A stretch of 32,421 nucleotides of DNA from Laetiporus sulphureus 93-53. Taxonomy: Eukaryota > Basidiomycota > Agaricomycetes > Polyporales > Laetiporaceae. This document shows positions 23,035 through 32,421 of this stretch, in pieces. Location of the stretch: contig NW_024468560.1 of NCBI RefSeq assembly GCF_001632365.1, forward strand, positions 69,625 through 102,045. The letters run 5' to 3'. The number at the start of each line of letters is the position of its first letter. Within the stretch, counting starts at the first letter, position 1. The position numbers and the translations under genes are program-made. Below the pieces are notes generated by a model. The model searched no databases, was not told the DNA's origin, and saw nothing but the letters and a program-made list of their open reading frames with translations.

Positions 23035-23447
23035 GTGAGTACCTGTTTCAACGCACTTTCGGAAACACATTGCGGCAAATGCTGCTGCTTCGCTGTCTTG
23101 AAAGCGTGAGGTACGTTCCTCGCCGAACGTGACTCGGTGTTTTTCTCTGGATCAGCATCAGCGACATGCCTAAACGCATCGCATCGTAGTCATCTCATGG
23201 CGCTCCGACGTGATGTCGGCTTTCCCTCAATTGGGATTTTTTGGCACTATACGGAAGGGCGATTAGCAAACGAGCTATCTACATGCCATGCCGCGGATCT
23301 TGTGTTAGTCTCCGCATTTATTTTCGACGCGAGTAGAAGGTGTCTTCTAGGACCCGCGTATGACCACCTTGCCGCTTGGATTAGCTACGCTGTCAAATAC
23401 ACCACACATTCAATTATCTTCACAACTACAGATTCTTTGTGCGATGC
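23035..23447. other. Intergenic, intron remnant and 3' flank
   Basis: It starts with a GTGAGT donor of the GH92 fragment but no matching acceptor and exon follow on this strand, so a breakpoint may lie here. The remainder overlaps the 3' flank of the reverse gene ending at 23448. No other feature is supported. Confidence 0.4.
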
Positions 23448-26412
23448 CTACAATCTAACCCCTTGTGCTAACAATTTCGCCTCCTCCTCAGTGTCCTCTC
23501 GCTCTTTCTCTGACAGCCAAGCGATTTGTGCCCTATGTATGGCAATGCGCCTACGTACCGCTATCAATCTTCCAAGCAGTGTTTGATATCTGTACTTGTC
23601 CTCATCCGAGGCAGGCAGTAAGCCATCTGAAAATTCTGACATCGACATTGTGCTTATGGCTTCATCCACCCTGCTGAGAGTAGGTGTAGATGGACCTGTA
23701 TGGGGACAAGCGATGCTGATGCCAAGTGAGGATGGACCTGCCCCAGGTACAGCGGCCTTGATGCCCTCTGACGATGGACCTGCACCAGGTACAGCGACCT
23801 GGTTGTCCTTCGACGATGGACTGGTGTGGGGTACAGGCATCTTGACTCCCTCCGACGATGGACCAGCACAGGGTACAGTCACCTTGACACCCTCCGATGA
23901 TGAAGCAGCACGTGGTACAGTCACCTTGACACCCTCCGACGATGGACCTGCACCAGGTACAGTGGCCTGGTTGCCCTCTGACAATGGACCAGCATGGGGT
24001 ACAGTCACCTTGATGCCCTCCGACGATGGACCTGCACCAGATATAGCGGCCTGGTTGCCCTCTGACGATGGACCAGCACGGGGTACAGTCACCTTGACAC
24101 CCTCCGATGATGAAGCAGCACGTGGTACAGTCACCTTGACACCCTCCGACGATGGACCTGCACCAGGTACAGTGGCCTGGTTGCCCTCTGACAATGGACC
24201 AGCATGGGGTACAGTCACCTTGATGCCCTCCGATGATGGACCTGCACCAGATATAGCGGCCTGGTTGCCCTCTGACGATGGACCAGCACGGGGTACAGTC
24301 ATCTTGATGCCCTCCGACGATGGACCAGCACGGGGTACAGTCATTTTGAAGACCTCCGACGATGGACCTGCACCAGGTATAGCGGCCTGGTTGTCCTCCG
24401 ATGATGGACCTGCGTGAGGTACAGTCACCGTGATGCCCTCTGGTGACAGACCCGCATGGGGTATAGCGGCCTGCGTGCCCTCGAACGATGAACCAGCACA
24501 CGGTACAGTCACCTTGACGCCCTCCGACGATGGACCTGCACCAGGTACAGCAGCCTGGGAACCCTCCGATGATGGACCAGCATGGGGTACAGTGGCCTGC
24601 GTGCCCTCCGAGGATGGACCGGCATGGAGTGTCGTAAGTTCTGACATAGGACGTACAGCGATCTTTGCAGCAGAAGTTGTCTTGAGAGTCGTGATGTGTT
24701 TGTTATTTCTACCACGCAATGCCAAATCTTGTAGTTGGCGAATGGTATCGTCCATATCTGCATATCTAGGAGAGACATTGGCTGGTGAGGTCAGCACTGG
24801 CAACTTTAGCTCAGAATGACAATAGAACTCACGCGAAACAATGCGGCTCTTGATCAACTCCTCATCCCAAGAGCAACGCCTGTGTGCACGCTTGCAGGAT
24901 TGACATGAGAAACCCTTTTTACTGCCTATCACTATGCATTCAGCCTTTCGTATGCACAAATCGCACTTCCCCTAACACAGACCTTCAGCACGCGAAAACT
25001 GAGGATGTAGCTCAAACAACGTACCAAGCCTTTGGTCACCTGTCCAAGCCATTTCGCGCGAACCTGTCTGGCTCGGTGTCTGTTCACCATGGGATTCTGT
25101 AGTGGTTGCGCTTCGTCAAGGCCCGTTGAGATTGTGGCAGGTGGAATGGCCTTGGAACTGTCCGGAATCATGTGCTGTGGGTGCTGATTGCCAAGAACGT
25201 TGCCTGGCTCCCCCGCGCGCTGTTTGCCTTTGTCTTTGAGGTCACTCGGCTCTTGAGCATGCTGTTCGTCCTTTAGGTCACTCATACTAGAGGTGCGCTG
25301 TTCATCCAGAGGGTCGCTTGTCTCTGAGACGCACTGTTCGCCTTGGAGACCACTCTGCTCCTGGTAGCGCTGTTCATCCTTCAAATCGCCAGTCTCTGCG
25401 GTGCGCCAACTGTTCACCTTCGCAAACACGTCCATCTCCTTTACGGTAGCCTCCGAATGCTGGCCCTCCAAATCTGATACGCTGGCCACATAATCATCCT
25501 GGTATGCAGAATACGGTGTGTTTGCGATTTTGGAGTACGGTTCTGCAGCATGACGAGTAACACCGTGCTCACGTGTTACACTATTATGGTGGGGAAGAAA
25601 ACGTGCGAGGGAAGGTTCTGGTGAGAGTGGAAGACGTGGCGGTGAGGCAGGCAGGTTAGCCAGCCTGAATTCAGCCGGCGGGGGTGAAGACTGATGTAGC
25701 GGCTTAGGGGGATACCAAGAGGGACCAGGTGCAAATTCGAGAATGATACTGCTGTTACTTATGTCCATGTCATCTGTTTCATGCGAGCTGTCAATGCTCA
25801 TATCCATCGAGTCAGAAGGAGCATTGTTAGTCACATGCGGAGCGGGCGGTGGAGGCATGGCAGATGGAGGTACGGGGGGTGGTTTGCGTTGAGCCGATCG
25901 GAGGCTGCGTCTAGACTCGGCAATCTGATGCAGTAATTTGTTCAAGGTTTGCATATCAATCTGATTAGCGGTATATGCCTTCAAGGAGGCTTCGCTGAGC
26001 CTTTCGAACCCGACCCTATTCTCTATGCCCTGGAACAAGGGAGCCGCCCACGCAAACCACGAAGGCTTTGCATGCTGAACCAAGAATCGACGAATGGTGG
26101 CAATCTCATGGTTGAATCCATCCGGCAGAGGATGAGTGGGATCTTCATAGCGGCGAAACTCGCGGGGCTTATCCTCGCACAATCCCTGCGATGAGACTCT
26201 GAGCCTTTGATAAATTGACGCTCAGCATGAGAGGCACTCACAAATATGGACAGAACATCAAACAACCACTTCGGAATGTTGTGGGGTGTCTCGCGAAGGA
26301 TGGGAATCATCGCAATATACTGGGTAAGCCGTCGTCTTGCAGTGTAGTTTGCCATAACAGACAGGCTGGGCAAAGTCTGGACAGAGACCGTGGACAGACC
26401 ATCAGCGGACAT
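23448..26412 (-). CDS. Orphan protein with internal Zn2Cys6-like cluster and 14-residue repeats
   Basis: Exons 26242-26412, 25025-26185, 24833-24971 and 23448-24757 total 2,781 nt (926 residues) without a stop; introns are 53-75 nt GT-AG. After a conserved start region (PKWLFDVLSIF, PREFRRYEDPTHPLPDGF) comes a Pro/Ser-rich arm, degenerate SDLKDEQ repeats, then a basic stretch and a cysteine cluster at 447-477 spaced CX2CX5CX10CX2CX6C. This resembles the Gal4-type Zn(II)2Cys6 fold, which binds DNA as a rule, but it sits mid-protein. About 22 repeats of 14 residues (consensus VPGAGPSSEGVKVT) follow, and a charged helical end (about 872-926). DNA binding is inference. The real start may be further upstream: the frame PGDAEARKVYAEASLNYLIR (about 26611-26670) could join by a GTAAGG intron from 26478. 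Confidence 0.72.
23690..24632 (-). repeat. 42-bp coding minisatellite, about 22 units
   Basis: Units of 42 bp encode 14 residues with the consensus VPGAGPSSEGVKVT in the reverse gene. Variants alternate HAGPSSEGNQAA- and GAGPSSEGVKVT-like units. Because the period is a multiple of three and the units lack stops, two further frames stay open across it: a forward one (23596-24417) and a second reverse one (23662-24501). Those are by-products of the repeat. Confidence 0.95.
23891..24310 (-). repeat. 210-bp higher-order duplication in the minisatellite
   Basis: A five-unit block (5 x 42 bp) is present twice in direct tandem, 23891-24100 and 24101-about 24300, with only about one base difference seen by eye before they diverge. 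This shows recent unit-block duplication. Confidence 0.88.
25205..25405 (-). repeat. Degenerate 36-bp coding repeat (SDLKDEQ type)
   Basis: About five diverged units of roughly 12-13 residues contain DLKDEQ or DPLDEQ-like cores in the second exon of the Zn-cluster gene. They are older and more diverged than the 42-bp units. Confidence 0.6.
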
Positions 26413-27512
26413 AGTGATGGTAGGAGATGAGAAACGACGAGAGGAACGACAATTGGGAAAAGCGTTGAGGGCCCTTACCATCACTGTATTGATATATGAG
26501 GCCGTGAACTTCGCTGTAATGAGGCCGCGAACTTCGCCGCAAGACCATGCGGCTGCCCTGATGATCACAGTTTGAGCAGTGCCTTCTTTCCGACGAGCAG
26601 ACTTATTTCATCGGATCAGATAATTGAGACTTGCCTCAGCGTACACTTTTCTGGCCTCTGCATCGCCAGGCAGACAAAATGGATTTATGCTATGCCATTC
26701 ATCAAGCCATTCCACGAATCGGCGGAGATTTCGAAGTTTAAATTGTCTATTAATCGTGCTGTGCTTGCATACATTGAATTCAATGTATCACGTTGGCGGT
26801 AGCACTTCCACATTTGCAACAATGGAGTGCCCCACTTGGGCAGGAAGTCACAATCAAAGGTCATAATGCCGCTTCTATGTCATCCGGCTATAACTTCATG
26901 TGCATCTAGCGTGATGGAAGCACTTTGATTAAAGCTGTGCTCACCATGAGGCCACACCGCAAGTAGATCAGGCCATATAACTCTTACCTCGAAGGTGGGT
27001 GCTCGATGGGTTGCAAATCAATGGATACTAGCGAGACAGCACCCTGAGCAGCATTGACAACGGATACAAGGAAGAAGGCAAAATATGAGCCACTCACCTA
27101 CTAGCCGGCCGCAAGGCAAGCATTAGGGATGACGTGAGGCGGGCTGCGCCGCACTTCGCGCACACGGGAACCTGCCTAATTTGGGCCGTGAACCGCGGTT
27201 CACAGGACTTTGCATGGGACCTCAAAATCCCAAGAAAAGTCCGCCGGTGCGGTTCACGTTTTCGCCGTGTGAACTGCCTCCTCATCCCGCACCTCCTCCG
27301 TGACTTTCCACATCAGTCACGCGTGACGTCACAGTCCTGCACAACCTGCGTGAAAGTGCCGCCGAGTCCGCGGATGTGATTGGACGTGGTCGCGAATAAG
27401 CAACGTGGCGCAACGCGTCTCCGGACTTTCACACCAACTCTTCCTCCGCTCATTACACAACCCTCGGTCTGCTCGGTGAACACGCCGAGAATCGACGTCC
27501 AGCGCGCACGCA
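26413..27512. other. Upstream region of two divergent genes
   Basis: The left part (about 26480-26780, reverse) holds coding-like sequence (RNLRRFVEWLDEW, PGDAEARKVYAEASLNYLIR) with one TGA at 26608-26610. It may be additional or decayed 5' exons of the Zn-cluster gene. The right part (about 27100-27512) is G/C-richer and ends in a pyrimidine-rich leader before the ATG of the DnaJ gene. No RNA gene was seen. Confidence 0.4.
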
Positions 27513-29502
27513 ATGCGTCTCCGGCTCTCTCTGGCCGTCCCATGCCTCTTAGCGGCCCTCTTGCACGGCACAACCGCAGACCCAAGTGGATCCTCGCTCT
27601 ACCCATCAGGCCTACTCCCACTCATCGACAACCAAGCCAACGCGCTCCTCTCCGCGGGCCAGTTCCACGATGCCGCAAAGGTCTACTCGGACGCCATAGG
27701 TGCGCATCGTCTCTACCACCCAACACCACTTGCACGGTTCTCGTAGTCGACGATTTCCAAGTGAGAACGGTATGCTAACGCGCTTGCAGAACAGTCTCCG
27801 ATCGACTACTTGCTCTACTACAAACGAGCGATGGCCTAGTACTCGCTCAGCCGCTTACCCGCCGCCCTCGCCGACCTGGACAGGTTCCTCTCCCTCACCT
27901 CCAACTCATTCGACAAGGCCCACCTCTACAGGGCCCGCATCCTCACCAAAGAAGGCCGCTTCTCCGAGGCCAGAGAGGCCGTCAAGAGATACACGTCCGA
28001 CGCGAAAGACGAGGAGGCACAGGAGATGCTGCTTGCGATCGGCGAGGCAGAGGCAGCTGCGAAGAAAGCTGAGAAGGCAATGCTCGCGAAGCTGTGGACG
28101 GCGTGCGAGGAGGCTGCGACCACTGCGTTGCGCACGGCTTCTCATTCGGTCGAGATCAGGCGGAGGCGGGCAGACTGTGCTCTAGCAGCGGGTGACATCG
28201 AGGGCGCCGTCGGCGACCTAACGTGAGTTGCACTCTTCATCTATCCAGGTTCTCCGTCCTACATCTCCTGCAGCCGATTAACCCACCTCACGACCCCATC
28301 AACGGCGCTCTTCATGAAGATCTTCCGCCTCTCCTACTTCCTCGGACCCTATTCCCCGGACGACTCCCAATCCTACGCACTAACAACCCTCAAGGAATGC
28401 CTCAAATTCGACCCGGACTCCTCGCAATGCCTGCCCGCGCACCGCCTCGTCAAATCTCTCGACAAGCAATATAAAGCCCTCCACGAACACCTCGACATCT
28501 CCGACTTCCGCGCCGTCCTCTCGCTCCTCCTCGGCAACTCAAACAAAGACGACGGGCTCCACCCCACATTCGAAGCCGCGCTCGAAAAGCACACGACGCG
28601 CGACGCGCTCAAGATCCCCTTCACGCTCCCCACGCCCCACGCGAAACGCCCGTCCCCCCCGGCGGCAAGCTGTCCTGCGCGCGGCACAGCGCGCGCACGT
28701 CAAGCTGGGCGACGCGAGGCGCGGGGTGCGGTGGTGCGGGGCATTGTTGGGGATGGAGGGGATGCGGGAGGATGTGGATGGGTTGGTTGGAAGGGGGGAG
28801 GCGTTGTTGGTTAAGGAGGAGTGGGAGGAGGCGTTGAGGACTTTTGAGCGGGCGTTTGAGGCAAGCGGGAGGTCGGATCCCGAGGTGGGTCGTGCGCTGG
28901 TGTGAGATACGTGAGGGCGTTTGACGATAATTGGGATTGCGATGCAGATACGTCAGCGTTTGCAGAAGGCGTAGAGGCTTTTGAGGCTGTCTCGGCAGAA
29001 GGATTATTATAAAGTGTTGGGCGTGCCGCGCGATGCGGACGCGAAGGCGATCAAGAAAGCTTAGTGGGTTCAAACCCTCTTCACCGTGCTCTCCTTCGCT
29101 CACTGTGCGCGCACAGCCGAGACGCTGCGAAAAAGGCACACACCCCGACAAGGGCGGGAGCGAAGTTAAGATGGCCGCGGTGAACGAGGCTTACGAGGTG
29201 CTCAGCAGCCCAGGTACGTTCACCCCCCCCCCCCTCCTCTTGCGCATCCACGTCGTGCTCATGGATGCCCCACACAGAGCTCAGGCAGCGATTCGACAAC
29301 GGCGACGACCCGAACGACCCGATGTCTCAGCAGGGCGGGCACCCTTTCCCTGGGGGGCCGGCTGGCGGTGGTGGTGATTGTTGGGGAAGGGGGGGGGTGG
29401 GGCCGCAGCAGCAGTTTATGCATTTCTTCCAGTAGGGCGGGTTCCCTGGTGGGTTTTTGTTCCGGCAGAGTCCGCCTGGGCAGCATGGGCATGGACATTG
29501 AA
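27513..29502 (+). pseudogene. ER TPR/J-domain co-chaperone (P58IPK/DNAJC3-like), disrupted copy
   Basis: P58IPK-type proteins sit in the ER lumen, bind misfolded chains through TPRs and recruit Hsp70 through a C-terminal J domain. A signal peptide (MRLRLSLAVPCLLAALL) opens the frame. TPR-like helices follow (ANALLSAGQFHDAAKVYSDAI, YLLYYKRAMA, GDIEGAVGDL, SYALTTLKECLKFDPDSSQC), then the J domain KDYYKVLGVPRDADAKAIKKAY with HPDKGGS and VNEAYEVLSSP, and a Gly-rich tail. At least five introns are recognisable. Defects are TAG at 27837 (where Tyr is expected), TAG at 28972 and 29433 (both fitting CAG to TAG), a shift in a C7 run near 28653-28659, and two extra bases near 29138 just before HPD. All domains are present, but the gene cannot be read through. 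Confidence 0.85.
29223..29234. repeat. C12 homopolymer in an intron
   Basis: Twelve C lie just after the donor GTACGTTCA of the last DnaJ intron. It is a slippage-prone tract with no coding effect. Confidence 0.85.
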
Positions 29503-30055
29503 TGTTGATGAGATGTGCATCGTTCGTTTGTTGTTGCTGTGCCTCTGTGTCGTGGACTGAGCGTGGCTGAACAGTTGTTCGGTGGTAGATTCTTCTGTAT
29601 ACCGTGTACGATCAACTCTAGTAGTGTCGCTAACTTACACTTGCACTTTGATCTTCGCATACAAGATGGATGCATGGAATAGATTCTTGTAAAAGCCAGT
29701 AAGTCGTTAAGTATCGAGTGATACAAGGTGAGTAATATGTGTGAACCGCAGTGTCGTCGCTGCAGAGATCCTCTTCGGACAGAACCCCAGCCGTTAGGGC
29801 ATCCTCCTCCGCGAGCCTCGATGGTAGTAAGGAGTAACGCACTCGAGTCCGTGCAAGAAGCGGGCATGACCGGTGCACCGGTGACGGATGCGGTCATAAT
29901 GGACGCGTAATTAATTAGTGAATCTGCCGTTCGATGTGCGATCGGCTGTGGTGACGCGCACGCATCAGCCTCGGCAGAGGCGCTCTCGCCACCCACCTAA
30001 ATCCCCAATTCAACCCATGAACGCGACCACAACTCAAACACAACAGGAAACTCAC
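29503..30055. other. Convergent 3' flanks, no supported gene
   Basis: The region lies between the stop of the forward DnaJ copy and the last recognised exon of the reverse GH92 copy. A reverse ORF at 29259-29996 covers it without motifs and is not supported. The terminal few codons of GH92 probably lie in 29915-30000, but I could not fix the last exon. Confidence 0.4.
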
Positions 30056-32421
30056 CAACGTCGCCGACGCCCACGCCTGAGGCTCCGCACTCATCTCAAA
30101 CACGATCTCTCCGCCCGAAACAATCTGCTCGTGTCTGATGATCGGCACCTCTACCGATTCACCATTGAGGGTGAGCGACTTGATGTACGGCATCGATGGC
30201 GCGCCCTTGGAGGTGATGATGAGCGGGCGATTTGAGGCAGGGAGGTCGATCGTTACCTTGTCATAAAATGGCCTGAACGCATTAAGTTAGATTCATGACC
30301 GGAGCTCAGGATGAGCAGATAATGAGGTTACTTACGTGCCGACAACATATTCTGCCGATACGGGGTCCACCGGATAGAAGGCCAACGCAGAGAAGATATA
30401 CCACGCGCTCATCTGTCCGCAATCTTCGTTCTATAATCGAAGTCAAGATCATCATGCATCTCTGAACGAGAAGAGCAGGACACACACCAGATAGCCCATT
30501 CACGGATGAGTTATAGTTCGCTTCGGCCACTTCGCGACTACGTTCCTGTGATTTTGACGCAGCACCTGCGAGTGCATACAGGTGTGGAATGTGATGTGAT
30601 AGCTGTGATATCCGATTGTCAACCCCTCAACGACCACACATGTCATGAGAGCAATCTACCTCATTCGTATGATCATTATGCCCTCCATCGAAATGCTCGT
30701 CCAAAAATGCCACGAAAGATGCATTCTCCCCACGACACTCAATCAACCCAGGGATATCCTGTATCACATCAAACGTATACGCCCTCATATCACCCTCCGT
30801 CCATCCCTGATCCTGGCCTGCCCACGAGTCATTCGCGTCGCGAGCCTCCATGAAGCCTGTGTCAGAGTTGAAGATGGCGAATGGAGCAGTGAGCGCGCGA
30901 TTGCGGAAGAAGGTTGCGTTCTCGGTGTGGCCGAGGTGTTCAGCGAGGGCCGAGACGGCGTAGTCGTCGTCTGCGTGATCTCTCGTGAATATAGCAATGA
31001 GAAGGAAGCAGAGTGGCTTACAGGCATAGTCCAGTTTCGCGAAGCGGCTTCGGAGTGAATATCGTTCGCAACCCAACCCTTCTCTTCGTATACAGAAGAC
31101 AAGCCCGCATGTACTTCATATCCGACTCCCTATGCCATACCATTCAAATAAGGGCCTTTCCTACATCTTTTTAAATAGAAATCGTACCTCTTCGCGATCA
31201 TAGTAACTACAGGCATGCCATGATTATTCAGAAGATATGGTGTGATCATAAGCGGGACTCACGAGATTGTCCAGTCGTCAACAGGCGGAGCAGTCGCATC
31301 TTTATATACCGCCTCATATGCCAGATCCACATCGAAGCCACTTGATGCTCTTGATGACAGCCTCAGTAACGAGCGAGTCGGCATGCGTGGCCACCTGCTA
31401 GATATCGGTCCGTATGTCCGTGTAGACTCCAATCGCTGACCGACCATGATATTCGTCTCTACCAAAAGCGGTAAGAATAGCAGATGAGAAATATGTAAGG
31501 TACATACCCACGATGTTCTTCCACATCGGCAGCCAGCCACTCTACAATCAATATACTGTCAGCATAGCGTAGCTTTTTATTTGATCTGCCAGTCATTCAC
31601 CTGCTGATAATCCTGGAGCATGCTCCTGACCATTCCCGGAATTCGTTCAGGAGCAAGCAGGATCTGCCATGCCCATTCGGCGCGGTACGTATCCTAGCAG
31701 TGCATCAGTCAATTTCAATGATAGTACATTCCATCTTGATGAGGCGATGCACCCATATCGAGTAGCCAGTGTACGAACCGCCCTCGTGCACGCTGTCCTC
31801 ATACCCCGAATAGTATTCTCCGTCCTCGTCTTGCTCGTGTGGATACTCACTGTATAGAACACTGCCCTCTGGTCGTCTTTCGTGCCCTCGACCTTCACCC
31901 TACCCAGTTTCTCCACCCACGCCTCCCGCGTCCTCCTCGCCGCCTCCACGAGGCTCGTCCCATCCGGAACCTCCCTCTCCAAGCTCGCGCGCGCGTTTTC
32001 CTCGCTAATGAATGAAACGCCTACCCTTACGTCCACAACCGTCGTGCCATTCGCAAAGCGCACATACGCTGACAACAGTGAACCTTCACCACTCTCCGCA
32101 TCCTCCGAGATGCTCCCGTTCTGCACTACCCCGTATGCGACCAATGGGACCGAGAAGCGTGCGCAAAAAAATGACCCGCAAACGATGGCGCGGGGCTCGG
32201 GCCGAGGATCCTGTCTTGCCGCTCGGGTTTACGGCCGCAAATCTCTGGTAGCGCAGACGCGCAGGTTCCCAGCGGGTATGCAGAGATGGAGCCAATGGGG
32301 CAAGTCGGCCAGCTGCAGTTGGGGCAGGCGGCGCGCGTCGCCTCGAGGAGGATGTATGGTGATGTATCGACGGGGAAGGTGAAGCGGAGGTGGCCGATGC
32401 GCGAGGCTGTGGAGAAGAGCA
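30056..32421 (-). pseudogene. GH92 alpha-mannosidase, all but the N-terminus, disrupted
   Basis: It is read leftward from the window edge. An acceptor CCACAG at about 32407 precedes SRIGHLRFTFPVD. Then come CGRKPERQDRIL, AYVRFANGTTVVDVRVGVSF, YSGYEDSVHEGGSYTGYSIW, TYRAEWAWQILLAPERIPGM, GWLPMWKNIVETNIMVG, DDWTIS-YYDREE (a mini-exon), EKGWVANDIHSEAASR, YAVSALAEHLGHTENATFF, DEHFDGGHNDHTNE, NEDCGQMSAWYIFSALAFYP and GESVEVPIIRHEQIVSGGEI. This is the normal GH92 order, and the catalytic domain is nearly complete. Breaks are a lost T in a T run near 32165-32171, loss of about seven residues before YPHEQ near 31840, frameshifts near 31380 and 31345, and one near 31045. It starts exactly where the forward N-terminal fragment ends. 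Confidence 0.85.

Noticed and set aside
23596..24417. Forward 273-codon ORF rich in DDGPAPGT repeats
   Set aside because: It is a by-product of the 42-bp repeat, and the reverse gene reads through with exons on both sides.
23690..24632. CRISPR-like array
   Set aside because: The 42-bp repeats abut without unique spacers, keep a coding frame and lie in a eukaryotic gene.
29062..29080. GGGTTCAAACCC, resembling a tRNA T-arm
   Set aside because: It lies at the start of a DnaJ intron, and no acceptor, D or anticodon arms could be found around it.
29259..29996. Reverse ORF of 245 codons
   Set aside because: It covers the antisense of the DnaJ tail and the intergenic region, and its composition shows no domain. 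At most its first codons could belong to the end of GH92.

Overview
This window looks like a gene-dense nuclear segment of a basidiomycete, most likely an Agaricomycete and possibly a polypore. The evidence is many short (about 42-75 nt) GT-AG introns, TCTCGCCATG-like start contexts, the 3' end of a Ty1/copia element, and several protein families that I know mainly from mushroom genomes. No bacterial features, CRISPR arrays, rRNA or tRNA genes were seen.

Layout. 1-986: 3' end of a Ty1/copia retrotransposon (end of RT, RNase H, 3' LTR), inserted into or against a now 5'-truncated hypothetical gene (987-1531). 2641-4490: remnants of an agmatinase/ureohydrolase C-terminus and of a ThrE/PRM10-like (DUF1212) transporter. 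4860-6535 (-): a frameshifted Pro/Ser-rich orphan. 7387-9292 (+): a PRiA4 ORF3-like orphan gene with one in-frame TAG. 9556-13464 (-): a large intact nine-exon orphan gene (1144 aa). 15113-19627: three broken conserved genes in a row, centrin (-), a TauD/TfdA dioxygenase (+) and RVB1/Pontin (+). 21622-22395: a DUF6593-like gene that lacks an ATG. 22588-23034 (+): the N-terminal part of a GH92 alpha-mannosidase. 23448-26412 (-): an intact gene with an internal Zn2Cys6-like cluster and a 42-bp minisatellite. 27513-29502 (+): a broken ER DnaJ/P58IPK (DNAJC3-like) gene. 30056-32421 (-): the rest of a GH92 gene, also broken and running off the window.

How it fits together. All recognisable conserved cellular genes here are pseudogenes or fragments. 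They keep their introns, so they arose by DNA-level duplication or decay and not by retroposition. Their lesions are frameshifts, in-frame TAGs, short tandem duplications and lost splice donors. Two long lineage-restricted orphan genes lying between them splice into uninterrupted frames of 3,435 and 2,781 nt, which argues against a poor assembly as the sole cause. The two GH92 pieces lie in opposite orientation and meet at the same intron in the same phase, as expected if an inversion of about 9.4 kb split one gene. Paralogy with an N-terminus beyond the window is the alternative.
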